Below are positions 8,966-17,350 of a stretch of 64,000 nucleotides of DNA, piece by piece. Both the position numbers and the translations under genes were made by a program. Location of the stretch: positions 1,872,162 through 1,936,161 of the forward strand of contig AP024674.1 in NCBI GenBank assembly GCA_025998755.1. The letters run 5' to 3'. The stretch's first letter is position 1. Each line of letters begins with the position of its first letter. The stretch is from Armatimonadota bacterium. Its GTDB lineage: Bacteria; Armatimonadota; UBA5829; DSUL01. The notes beneath the pieces were generated by a model that saw only the letters and a list, made by a program, of their open reading frames with translations, searched no databases and had not been told where the DNA came from.

Positions 8966-9167
8966 TCGGCCCAGACAAAGACAACCGTCGCGCCGCAGAC
9001 GCCGGAGGCCGCGGCCAGTTGTCTGAGTTGGCTGCCTTCGCCCGAGGGTGAATGTCGAAGATCCGGGCTGAATGGGCGTTGTATAACCCCATTGATTGGC
9101 CAGCCGCCGCTTCGGGCGCACTTGCCTGCAAGACATTGGGGGATCGCAAGCAAGTCGGCCGGAGCAC
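8966..9167. other. Interval without a recognisable gene
   Basis: About 200 bp between the recombinase pseudogene and the UvrD-like gene. Open frames exist on both strands, but none has a ribosome site, a known motif or a plausible continuation. No terminator hairpin with a T-run was found. Confidence 0.4.
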
Positions 9168-10397
9168 TCAGAGCACATCGACAAAGTCGATCTCGCCTGA
9201 ATCCTCCTGACCTGGAGGTTCGGGGACCGTCTGAGCACTATCTCTCCCGCGCTGTATGACGAGGTCGCCCGCCTGCTCCGAGCTGCAGATTCGCTTGAGA
9301 GCGTGCATTTCCTGTCCGGCAACTCCGCTTAGATAGACCCAGTTCGTCGCCCGCGTTATGCCGACGAACACCATTCGCTGGCTGATATCCTTGCGAAACT
9401 CATCAAAGGAACCCTCCACAAGGCGCGGCATCAGAACGGTGTCGAACGTAAGGCCCTTGACCCCGTGGTAGGTCAGCACCTTCGGCAGATCCGTGTCGAA
9501 GTCTACGTTTTTGCTCGTCTGAGCCTCCACCTCGATTCCGGCTGTTCGCAACGCCTTGGCAACGCCTGCCACCTGGCGATTGTGCGGGAGGACTACGGCC
9601 ACGGTCTCGCCCATGAGGACGCGAGTGCGCAGAACGGCGATCAGACGCTCCATTTCGTCATCGAAATCCTTGGCAAGATAAACGAGCGGCTTCTCGCCGG
9701 AGGTCTGTGGAATTCGGTTCTGCTTGAGATAGGCGGCCCTGTCCTCGGCATCATCTATCAGTTCGGCAGCCACGCTTGCGACATACGGACAACACCGAAA
9801 CGCTGCTAGCAGCGACATATTTCGCCGTTTCAAGCCCAGCGCGCCGAGAATCCTGTCTTCGTCCGTGCCGTGATCATATATCTGCTGCTTGTGATCCATG
9901 CACGCCGTCACATGCCCCGCGATTGACGTGAGCACCCTGAAAACATCGGAGTCCAGGTCCTGTGCTTCGTCCACCAGGACGAAGTCGTACATTGGTTCGC
10001 CTTTGGGCCGCGACCCTACAGCTTCCAGCACTGCCTTCCGAATGGCGATGAAGTCCGGGCATTTTTCCTCCGCATTCCAAGGCAATCTGCCTCCGATACG
10101 TCTGCGGTGGTAGTTCAAGCACCATCTGTCAAACGTGCTGACGCATTTGTCAGGGATTCCGAGCAATTCAAGGCCCGAAGAGATGTACTCCTTGAGCACG
10201 TTGTTGAAAACGAAGATGCGGAAGTTGTCAGGCCCGCAGCCAAGTTTATCACAGAGGTATCGGGCGCGGTGAACCAGGACCTGGGTCTTGCCCGACCCGG
10301 GGGGGCCAAAGACCAACCGGTGTTCGCCCATATCGAGTTCTACGGCCCGCAGCTGATCAACGGTCAGTTCCTCCCGCGGCACGAGCCACGTGCTCAT
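9168..10397 (-). CDS. Compact UvrD/REP-like superfamily 1 helicase or ATPase
   Basis: 409 residues. Motif order of an SF1A helicase: Q-motif-like 'LTVDQLRAVE' (11-20), Walker A GPPGSGKT (31-38), Walker B/motif II 'VLVDEAQDLD' (about 143-152), motif III-like 'MDHKQQIY', motif IV-like 'LLAAFRCC', motif V 'LTYHGVKGLTFDTV' and motif VI 'VFVGITRATNWVYLSG' (about 343-358). It is much shorter than UvrD (about 720), so the 1B and 2B accessory domains are minimal; no nuclease domain is visible. The ATG overlaps the stop of the Hsp70-like gene (ATGA), so it is translationally coupled to it. It is the last gene of the minus-strand cassette starting at the methyltransferase. Role inferred: remodelling or unwinding of nucleic acid within a defence system. 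Confidence 0.85.
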   Translation of the reverse strand: MSTWLVPREELTVDQLRAVELDMGEHRLVFGPPGSGKTQVLVHRARYLCDKLGCGPDNFRIFVFNNVLKEYISSGLELLGIPDKCVSTFDRWCLNYHRRRIGGRLPWNAEEKCPDFIAIRKAVLEAVGSRPKGEPMYDFVLVDEAQDLDSDVFRVLTSIAGHVTACMDHKQQIYDHGTDEDRILGALGLKRRNMSLLAAFRCCPYVASVAAELIDDAEDRAAYLKQNRIPQTSGEKPLVYLAKDFDDEMERLIAVLRTRVLMGETVAVVLPHNRQVAGVAKALRTAGIEVEAQTSKNVDFDTDLPKVLTYHGVKGLTFDTVLMPRLVEGSFDEFRKDISQRMVFVGITRATNWVYLSGVAGQEMHALKRICSSEQAGDLVIQRGRDSAQTVPEPPGQEDSGEIDFVDVL

Positions 10398-12781
10398 TCG
10401 TCACCTCGGGGCGAGAGTGTAGGCAGCAATCCTTCTGGGGGCAGCGGCGTCCCGCCTCTCTTTCGGCGTTTCCTCTGCTCGGCCTTTGCCTCTTCGACCA
10501 GTTCGGAGTCGCCAGCAGCCTGCGCCGCGGTCAAGAACCAACGCAGTGCCCAGTCATCAAGGAACTCTGGCTTGCCAAAGGCGTCCAAGGCTTCGCGCAG
10601 GTAGCTCGCTCTTGCCTCAGCATCATTAACGTCTCCGGCAAGGAGTCCGCGGAGAGCAACGTACGCCCCATCTCTCTTGCGATCCATCGCCAGTTCCACC
10701 GACTCAATCGCTTCCTCGTAGCGTTTCTGCTGCCTATACATCAGGGCCAGGCTGAACAGAGGGCTTCCCCAGCCCGATGCCTCGGCCGCCTTTCTATATA
10801 GTTTTTCTGCACGCTCGTAATCCTGCATTTCGGCATAGATGATTCCCATTAGATAGAGAATCCCCGCGTCGGCGTAGTTCAGCCTCTGCAGGGCGCTCCG
10901 CAGGCATGCCAGTGCTCTCTCTCGGTGGGCAAGCTTCCAGTACTCCTCGGCGAGCTCTTTCAGAAGCCAGGGCATTTCATCCTCGGCCACTTCCTTGTGG
11001 CGAATCCGCCGCTCGATCTCGTTGATCCGCGTTCGTGTGCTGTGTGGGTTGACCACGTGCGTCAGCGGGTTCTGAACGTCGGCGACAAGCACGGGAACCG
11101 ACCCGTCTGCCAAACCCATCACTATCTTGAGTACCTGGTTCTCGTCGTAGTAGTACTCGAGGAATATCCGGGCCCCGGATTTCTCCGCAGTGTCCAGAGG
11201 CCACGTGTAGAATGCCACCGTTCTGTTCTCTCGGCCGGCGACGATTTCGAGCCTGATTTTGTCTTCGTCTTCCCCTTCCCCCGCCAATACCATCAGGCTA
11301 TCGTTGAGTGCGTACTTGTCCCTTTGCGGATACGGCAGTTCCGCGCCTTTCGGAACGAGCTCCAACAGCCCGCCTTGGTGTCGAACGCAAAGTGAGTCGT
11401 GCGCAACCGGTCTGAAAAAGCCTGAACCGGTCAGCGCGAGTGCCATCGCGTGAAATGCCGCGCCACGCGCTACCGCAAGCTGAACGGCATCTCGATCCGG
11501 CGGTTCAAGGATCTCTGCTTCTGGCAGGAACTCCCTGATTCCGTCAACAACCTGCGGAATCAGGCTGCTGCCACCGACCATCAAGCAGTAGTCCACGTCC
11601 TCCGGATCCAGGTCGCTTCGCGATAGCGCATCGGCGACCGGCAAGAATATCGGGCAGGTCGTGTAGTATTCCCCTTCATTGACACATGGAACATCGTGGT
11701 CTAGGAACGGCTCCAGGACCTGGTTGAACTGGCTCAGCGACATTGCCGGGCTTTCCAGCACATAATCATTTTCTTGTATCGGACATTTGAAGACTCCCGG
11801 GAGTTTGGCCGTGAGATCCTTCGCATCCCTGCCGAACTTGCGCAGCCGCTCCAACTCGATGCACAGTTTGATCTTCAGAGATTCTGCTACTCCCATCAGC
11901 GCGGGTTCAACGTAGAGCCGCTTTTCGTCAAACGTGAGATCGTGCGGCCCAATGCCGTTTTGCTGGATAAGCTGCGGAATCAGCACGTCGTGAACGATCG
12001 ACGCATCAATGTCTCCGCCGCCGAGCCTGTGATACCGCGACACAGAGAGAGCCGCGATTTCCAGCCGCGACTTCTTCTTTCCGCGGCTCACGCGGAACAC
12101 GGCGACATCACATGTTCCGCCGCCGAAGTCGAAGACTAGCAGCACTTTTGGCTTCGCGAACATCTCAGCCACGTTGCTGCCCTGTGTACAGGCGTAGTCG
12201 AGGAACGCCGCCATCGGCTCGTCCAGCAGCCCTCCCGCGTCAACGTCGAGCCCCGCGAGTTTGGCCGCCTTGAGAGTGTCATACCGCTGAGCGGCCTGGA
12301 ACGAAGCAGGCACGGTCACGACCACTCTCTCCGGCGCGGTGTCCAGGGCTTCAAGCGCTTTGGAGTGAAGGAACGAGAGCACCTTTCCCCCTATCTCCGC
12401 AGCGTTCTGGTAGCCGACGGGCGCCCCGAGATACGGCTTGTCTGTCCCGATGTCGTTCTTGCACTGAGAGAACACATGCCTGTTCGGGATTAGTTTCAGA
12501 AACCCCGATTGGGCCAGAAGCCTCTTTGCGCCCTCGCCGACCCATTCCCGGCCGTCGTGAAGCACCACGACAGACGGAACGAGAGGGCTAATATACTCTC
12601 CTTCAGCAGTCACCTGCGGGATGTCCAGGCAGTGAACCTTCACAGACTGAGTCTCCGGGTCGTAGACCGCCTCCGCAACCGTGGAGTTGGTCGTGCCCAG
12701 ATCTATGCCAAGGGCTCGGACCGGCCCGGCCGGCTGAGGGAAGTCCCCAACGCTTTCTTTGATGATCGACATGAAGTCCAT
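10394..12781 (-). CDS. Hsp70/DnaK-like ATPase with C-terminal TPR repeats
   Basis: 795 residues from the ATG at 12781 (AAGGA 11 nt upstream; the TTG at 12817 has no ribosome site). The actin-like ATPase domain is complete: phosphate-1 DLGTTNS (27-33), phosphate-2 DFGGGTCD (218-225) and adenosine loop GGSSLIP (403-409). The normal Hsp70 peptide-binding domain is reduced or divergent (about 465-590), and the C-terminal part (about 605-760) has helical TPR/Sel1-like repeats such as 'ILYLMGIIYAEMQDYERAEKLYRKA' split across residues about 640-665. The C-terminus is basic then Pro-rich. This is not the housekeeping DnaK: the architecture, neighbours and lack of dnaJ/grpE nearby argue for a specialised member. 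It is coupled to the helicase by ATGA overlap and lies 78 bp after the PLD-SNF2 gene. Confidence 0.88.
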   Translation of the reverse strand: MDFMSIIKESVGDFPQPAGPVRALGIDLGTTNSTVAEAVYDPETQSVKVHCLDIPQVTAEGEYISPLVPSVVVLHDGREWVGEGAKRLLAQSGFLKLIPNRHVFSQCKNDIGTDKPYLGAPVGYQNAAEIGGKVLSFLHSKALEALDTAPERVVVTVPASFQAAQRYDTLKAAKLAGLDVDAGGLLDEPMAAFLDYACTQGSNVAEMFAKPKVLLVFDFGGGTCDVAVFRVSRGKKKSRLEIAALSVSRYHRLGGGDIDASIVHDVLIPQLIQQNGIGPHDLTFDEKRLYVEPALMGVAESLKIKLCIELERLRKFGRDAKDLTAKLPGVFKCPIQENDYVLESPAMSLSQFNQVLEPFLDHDVPCVNEGEYYTTCPIFLPVADALSRSDLDPEDVDYCLMVGGSSLIPQVVDGIREFLPEAEILEPPDRDAVQLAVARGAAFHAMALALTGSGFFRPVAHDSLCVRHQGGLLELVPKGAELPYPQRDKYALNDSLMVLAGEGEDEDKIRLEIVAGRENRTVAFYTWPLDTAEKSGARIFLEYYYDENQVLKIVMGLADGSVPVLVADVQNPLTHVVNPHSTRTRINEIERRIRHKEVAEDEMPWLLKELAEEYWKLAHRERALACLRSALQRLNYADAGILYLMGIIYAEMQDYERAEKLYRKAAEASGWGSPLFSLALMYRQQKRYEEAIESVELAMDRKRDGAYVALRGLLAGDVNDAEARASYLREALDAFGKPEFLDDWALRWFLTAAQAAGDSELVEEAKAEQRKRRKRGGTPLPPEGLLPTLSPRGDE

Positions 12782-12859
12782 TGGCTCACTTGTCCTTTCG
12801 AAGATACCTTCCGGCAATCTCAGGTTCGCCCAACCAACCTTGCACCACCAATGGCAACA

Positions 12860-15800
12860 TTACACCAGGCCCTCGGAACACACGATTCTTGATACCGGTT
12901 TCTCCTGGAGCATGGATGAGCGGCGGTCGGCCCATTCCCGCATATTGTGCTGGTAGTAGATGTCACGGAGCCCGTGCAGAAGGTCTTGTCCTGTAGCGCC
13001 GTTCCGCCGGAGTCTGTTGAGCTCTTTATTGACCGCATTTGTGACCGGCCCTCTGAACGCCTTTGCCAGTAAGTCGATCTGAGACTTGATCTCTTCGTCC
13101 CGCGCCAGCGCGAACTGACCACGAAGCTCCCTGAGCACATACTTCTGCCCCTGTGATAACCCCAGGGTCTTTTCCCGTTCGGCCTGCCGTTGCTTGACTA
13201 CTTCTGCAAACTGCCTCTTGGCGCGCGCCACACGAGAGTTGTAACCCTCCGGCAATGTAGCCGTCGGCGTTTCAGGAGCGCACTTTATCATGCCCAGGAC
13301 GCGCGGCACATCGCGAGTCACCTCGTTGCCCTCGCTGTCGAACACTACCAGTTCCTGATAGGCTTTTAGATCGCTTCGGCCCGGATAGCTGCTCTCGCAG
13401 AAGACGTAGAACCCCTTGGCGAGAGCCTGCACAGCAGACCTTACGCCGTCGGGCATCGAGGCGATCCTCTCAAATTCCGCAGGGCTCTCTTTCTTCAGCA
13501 GCCGCACGATTTCTTCCGCTTCGTTGAGGTCAAGCAACTCATCTTCCTCATCCTCGAACAGGCTGAGTTGTTCGCCCTTCCTCTCGTAGATTGCGTACAG
13601 AGCCTCCTCGTTGAGCTGTTCAGAGGAATCCAGAATCGCTGCGTCTTCCCCTATGGTGTCGTGTATCTCCTGAATTCGGTTCCGAAGCACCTCTTTGAGC
13701 CCCAGATTGCGCTCAATTCCCAGTTCAGGCAGGAAGTTGAACCCGTAGATGACATCGTGTTCGCTGCCTATGCGGTCTATTCGCCCGAACCGCTGAATCA
13801 GCCGGACCGGGTTCCAGTGGAGGTCATAGTTGATGATCTTATCGCAGTCCTGCAGGTTGAGGCCTTCCGAGAGCACGTCCGTAGCCACGAGGGTGGATAT
13901 CTCACACTCTCCTTCCTGGAACTTGTAGCTCGGGTTGGCTCTGGGGGCGAACCTTCCCACGGCGCGCGCTCTGCTCTTGTCTGAGCTGTAGACCACCTCA
14001 ATGTCGTCCCGCTCTTCTTTGGGGTTCAGGTTTTCATAAAGGTACTTGGCCGTGTCGGCGAATTGGGTGAAGATCAGAAGCTTGCCCTGATTGAGGGGTT
14101 CCTTGCGAAGCCAGTCAAACAGAGTCTGCAGCTTGGCGTCCTTTGCAGCGGTGATCGGTTCGACCAATCCGAGGATATGCTTTAGGACCGATATATCGTG
14201 CTCAATTGCCTTTCTTAAGCGCGACAAGTCGAAGTCTTCGATGTTGTAGTGCCCGCTCGCTTGCCGGAGCGCGTCCATTAGACCCACCTCCGACTGCACA
14301 TCTGACTCGTACAAGATGTTTCTGGCATCCTCACCGGCAGGCACTATTCCTTCTTGGAGAGCTGCGAGGAATCTTTCGTGCGCCCTCAACAGGCGTTGGA
14401 TGGTTGCTCGAAACGCGTACACGCTGGACTCGAAGCGTTTGAACAGCAGGATGCGAATGAGGCCGCGCAGGTTCGCGCCGGCGCGCTGCAAGCTTGCATA
14501 AGGCTCCTGGCGCTGCTTCTCGGGACGAACGTAATGCCACAACCCGAACCTGGCAAAAGTGAGTTGGCCTTTGAACAGCCTCCCTGCGCCGTTATTGCCC
14601 GGCCGGCCGAGAGCGCTCCTGATCTCCTGATACAGCCCCTGGTAGGTGTCCTCTATACTATATTCTATGGTCTCAAGCTCGCGCTTGGGGAAGAACTGGT
14701 GCTTGCCGCCAACGATCACGTAGGCGCGCCTCCTGCCGGACGCATAGTCAGCGAAGCGCGACGGATCCACCGGCTCGTGAGTGTCCGCATCATATCCATA
14801 CCATCGCAGAATATGGTTGCGGGTCCGCCGGATCAGAATATGAACCAGCAGGTCGGGCAGCTTTCGGTTCCCTCGCTCGATGGACTTGAAATATTCCTTG
14901 AGGTCCGCGGGTTCGATTGGCAGGTCGGTCTTGTCGCTCTGGTGGAACAGCTTGATCTGATGATAGACATCCCAGGCGGTCTTGTTTCGCGGAGTGGCCG
15001 TGAGCATGCAGCACTTCTTCTGCGTTGCCAAAAAGGCCTCCACGGCTCTGTAGCGCTGCGTTTCCGGGTTGCTGAGGTTGTGGCTCTCGTCAATCAGCAC
15101 AAAGTCGCGGTCACGATACAATCCATCGTTGGGGTCCAGGTACTTCTCCACGTCCTTGCCTTCGCTGAGATACCCCATGGACAGTACGCGCGCGTTGAGG
15201 TCATACTCCTCATTGTAGCGCTCCCACATCTCCACCAGCCCGGCCGGGCAGATAATCAGCGGCCGCGCATGCTCAGTCCGCTCGAAGTGCTTCACGATGG
15301 CCGCGCCGATGTAGCTCTTGCCCAATCCCACAACGTCGGAGACGAACACGCCACCGTAGTCGCGGATCATCTGCACAGCCTGCTTCACCGCAACCTTCTG
15401 AAAATCCGCCAACTTGGATGTGATATCGTCATCCCACAGCAGGTCCTGATCGGCCTCGGATTCCAGGCGGTCCCGCACCAGCCGGTATAACGTCTTCATA
15501 TAGATGTCGTAGGGACGGACCAGCGATGCGGCCCAGGACTGTTTGATCTCCTGCATAAAGGCCTCGTCGAACTCTTCGGACTCATTCCAGAGCTCGTCGA
15601 ACCATCTCACAAGCTCAGCGTGGTTGTCGTTGCCCTGGACCACGACGTTCAGCTCCGTGTTGTGCGTAAGCCCGGACAGCGTAAGGTTGGACGATCCGAC
15701 TATCGCTATCCCCTTCTCGTGCCGCTCGATTGGCTGGCCCGAGGCGTCGTATACAGGCCCGTAGTCGAAGATATAGGCTTTGGCGTGCAGCCTGCCCTTG

Positions 15801-16219
15801 GTGTAGACCCGGACCTTGAGCCTGCCCTCCTCGATCATCCGCGCCAGGTTCAGGATGACTCTCTCATCCTCGTCGGATTGGTCCATCATCTCCATCGCCT
15901 CGCGGATGGCTTCGGCGGTCTCGCTCACCATGCGCTTCGAATCCACCCTCTTCGGGTAGCTCTGCGCCTCCGCTGCTTCCTTGACCATCTCCAGCGACCG
16001 ATAGCCCTCGGCTAGCTGCTCCAGGGTCTCTCGGTTGGTGGTGTTGCCGATCAGCAGCCGGAGTTCCGACAGGTCCACTAGCTTCGAGGCAATTCCCTTA
16101 AGACCGGATATGAAGAAGTAACCCACAGCAAACCGCGCAGCGCTCGTGGAATCGAGTATCCGGTCTATGTGATCGGCAAGTATCTCCTTGCGGTTGTCTA
16201 TAATGTCGTGAGCGGCCAA
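12860..16219 (-). CDS. PLD-like nuclease fused to SNF2-type helicase
   Basis: 1119 residues from a TTG with AAGGAG 6 nt upstream. N-terminal phospholipase-D-like domain with a single HKD motif, HAKAYIFD (about 145-152) followed by GSSNLT (175-180); one motif per chain means dimerisation is needed, as in Nuc-type nucleases. Then an SF2 SNF2/RapA-like engine: Walker A 'DVVGLGKS' (about 295-302), DESH box (about 377-380), motif III TATPR (about 407-411), C-terminal lobe 'LLIFTQFADTAKYL' and motif VI 'QRFGRIDRIGS' (about 800). An acidic hinge and a helical C-terminus follow. It would translocate on duplex DNA and cleave or signal. PLD plus SNF2 next to a large adenine methyltransferase is a defence-island arrangement. 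The gene begins 36 bp after the HEPN pseudogene. Confidence 0.92.
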   Translation of the reverse strand: MAAHDIIDNRKEILADHIDRILDSTSAARFAVGYFFISGLKGIASKLVDLSELRLLIGNTTNRETLEQLAEGYRSLEMVKEAAEAQSYPKRVDSKRMVSETAEAIREAMEMMDQSDEDERVILNLARMIEEGRLKVRVYTKGRLHAKAYIFDYGPVYDASGQPIERHEKGIAIVGSSNLTLSGLTHNTELNVVVQGNDNHAELVRWFDELWNESEEFDEAFMQEIKQSWAASLVRPYDIYMKTLYRLVRDRLESEADQDLLWDDDITSKLADFQKVAVKQAVQMIRDYGGVFVSDVVGLGKSYIGAAIVKHFERTEHARPLIICPAGLVEMWERYNEEYDLNARVLSMGYLSEGKDVEKYLDPNDGLYRDRDFVLIDESHNLSNPETQRYRAVEAFLATQKKCCMLTATPRNKTAWDVYHQIKLFHQSDKTDLPIEPADLKEYFKSIERGNRKLPDLLVHILIRRTRNHILRWYGYDADTHEPVDPSRFADYASGRRRAYVIVGGKHQFFPKRELETIEYSIEDTYQGLYQEIRSALGRPGNNGAGRLFKGQLTFARFGLWHYVRPEKQRQEPYASLQRAGANLRGLIRILLFKRFESSVYAFRATIQRLLRAHERFLAALQEGIVPAGEDARNILYESDVQSEVGLMDALRQASGHYNIEDFDLSRLRKAIEHDISVLKHILGLVEPITAAKDAKLQTLFDWLRKEPLNQGKLLIFTQFADTAKYLYENLNPKEERDDIEVVYSSDKSRARAVGRFAPRANPSYKFQEGECEISTLVATDVLSEGLNLQDCDKIINYDLHWNPVRLIQRFGRIDRIGSEHDVIYGFNFLPELGIERNLGLKEVLRNRIQEIHDTIGEDAAILDSSEQLNEEALYAIYERKGEQLSLFEDEEDELLDLNEAEEIVRLLKKESPAEFERIASMPDGVRSAVQALAKGFYVFCESSYPGRSDLKAYQELVVFDSEGNEVTRDVPRVLGMIKCAPETPTATLPEGYNSRVARAKRQFAEVVKQRQAEREKTLGLSQGQKYVLRELRGQFALARDEEIKSQIDLLAKAFRGPVTNAVNKELNRLRRNGATGQDLLHGLRDIYYQHNMREWADRRSSMLQEKPVSRIVCSEGLV

Positions 16220-16255
16220 TAGATGCTCCTTTCAGACGTACTCAGGATGGTTGGC

Positions 16256-16675
16256 CTAAAGCCATCCGCGAACTGCCTCATCCAGCTCCTGAGCCTTGGC
16301 AATCAGTTCCGTCACCTTGGCCCTGGATACGATGCCCGACCTGGAGTAGGTCGAAAAGTTTCGGATTCGCCTGCACTTCTGCACTTACGTGCTCAAAGCC
16401 TGGTGTTCCACGCCCAGGATCTTGGGGAGAACCCCAAATACGGCGAGATGGTGCCCTTCTCCACGTGTTCGATATCCGGCGCATCTGAGCGGGATAGTCG
16501 CAAGCAGCAGCGCCGCGTCCTAGGCGCAGTTGAAGCGTCCATCCAGCGATAGCTGGTCCGCCTGCGCATCGCCGAGGCTCGTGGAGGCAACGCTCATCAG
16601 GTCGGCAATCTCGCGCCTGGAGGTCCTTCTCGGTTTCAGCCTTCCCTCATTCGGCGAGCCTTCTAAGCTCATCAT
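16256..16675 (-). pseudogene. HEPN-domain protein, inactivated by two stop codons
   Basis: One constant frame from ATG at 16675 to the TAG at 16256-16258 reads like a HEPN protein of the HEPN-MNT pairs: 'RREIADLMSVASTSLGDAQ', 'DAALLLATIPLRCAGYRTRG', 'EGHHLAVFGVLPKILG', 'KVTELIAKAQELDEAV'. Two stops interrupt it: TAG after 'RFNCA' and TAA after 'QALST', each where relatives I recall carry a Tyr, consistent with single base changes. The RNase-type R-x(4-6)-H residues (RTRGEGHH) are kept. The start overlaps the 3' end of the nucleotidyltransferase gene, the usual arrangement of such toxin-antitoxin pairs. Identification rests on remembered family sequence features. Confidence 0.7.
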
Positions 16676-17233
16676 CGCCTCCGATCAGGAAGAGCTTGGT
16701 CTCCCGCATCACTGAAGTTACGAAGTGATCCCCGTTTTTCAGCCGTTCCCGGAACTCAACCGCTGGAAACACTGCTGGATTCACTTCCCTGCCAAGCTCA
16801 CTCTCAGCCGTGTCGAGCGCCTGCGATAGCTCAACTAGCGATACGTCGCCGACGACAGAAAGGTCCACATCGCTTTCAGAACGCTCCTCGCCTCTTGCGC
16901 CGAGCCGAAGATGAACGCGACCTTCATTTGCTCCGAGAGCTCAGCCAGGCAAGCTCTGAGCACATCGGCAAGGCCGACTGACTTGACAAACATGGACCGC
17001 AGATCGGGAACTATGAGGCATCGCTCGTTGATTCCTAAGTAGAATTGGCGGCCGCAGCGCTCTCGCAAGATCACGCCCGCCGTTTCAAGATTCCCAAGCT
17101 TCCGCTGGACGCTTCCCTGACGTAGTCCGGTCTTCTTGACCAGCTCGCGCAGATAGAACCTGCCTTCGCCGCCAAACAGCAGGACTTTGAGAAGCTATAT
17201 GCGGGGGCAGGATTGGATTATTGTCTCCAGCAT
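16647..17233 (-). pseudogene. HTH-nucleotidyltransferase (MNT-type antitoxin-like), disrupted
   Basis: ATG at 17233 with a GGAGG ribosome site 5 nt away. It begins MLETIIQSCPRI, then an in-frame TAG (17195-17197), then a winged helix ('FGGEGRFYLRELVKKTGLRQ', 'GSVQRKLGNLETAGVI') and a nucleotidyltransferase domain ('VAFIFGSA'). One base is missing near 16900: moving one frame gives 'GARGEERSESDVDLSVVGDV', so the G-S-x(n)-D-x-D active site is split over two frames. The end 'NGDHFVTSVMRETKLFLIGG' matches the family. In intact pairs the enzyme AMPylates and silences the HEPN toxin while the HTH represses the operon. One stop plus one frameshift make this copy non-functional unless a shorter product retains DNA binding. 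Confidence 0.7.
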
Positions 17234-17267
17234 TACGCCCTCCACCGTAGGCATAATGAATGCAAGT

Positions 17268-17284
17268 GTACGCATTTTGCGTAC
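17268..17284. promoter_or_regulatory. Perfect palindrome, candidate operator of the HTH-nucleotidyltransferase gene
   Basis: GTACGCA (17268-17274), spacer TTT, TGCGTAC (17278-17284). It sits 35-51 nt upstream of the HTH-nucleotidyltransferase start, between it and the methyltransferase stop. A CATTAT -10-like hexamer lies between palindrome and start. An autoregulatory site is the natural reading, inferred from position only. Confidence 0.45.
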
Positions 17285-17350
17285 TGTGTCGAGCACCTAT
17301 TGCTCTTCCTCCTCACCTGCGTTTGGGTCAAAAGGTCCAAGCTGCCGAAA

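Noticed and set aside
8966..9167. Open frames on either strand between the recombinase pseudogene and the UvrD-like gene
   Set aside because: No ribosome sites, motifs or codon pattern; some overlap the ends of neighbours.
16256..16675. Recoding of stop codons (Tyr at TAG and TAA) in the HEPN gene
   Set aside because: All intact genes nearby use TAG, TAA or TGA as ends, and the partner gene also has a frameshift; decay is simpler.
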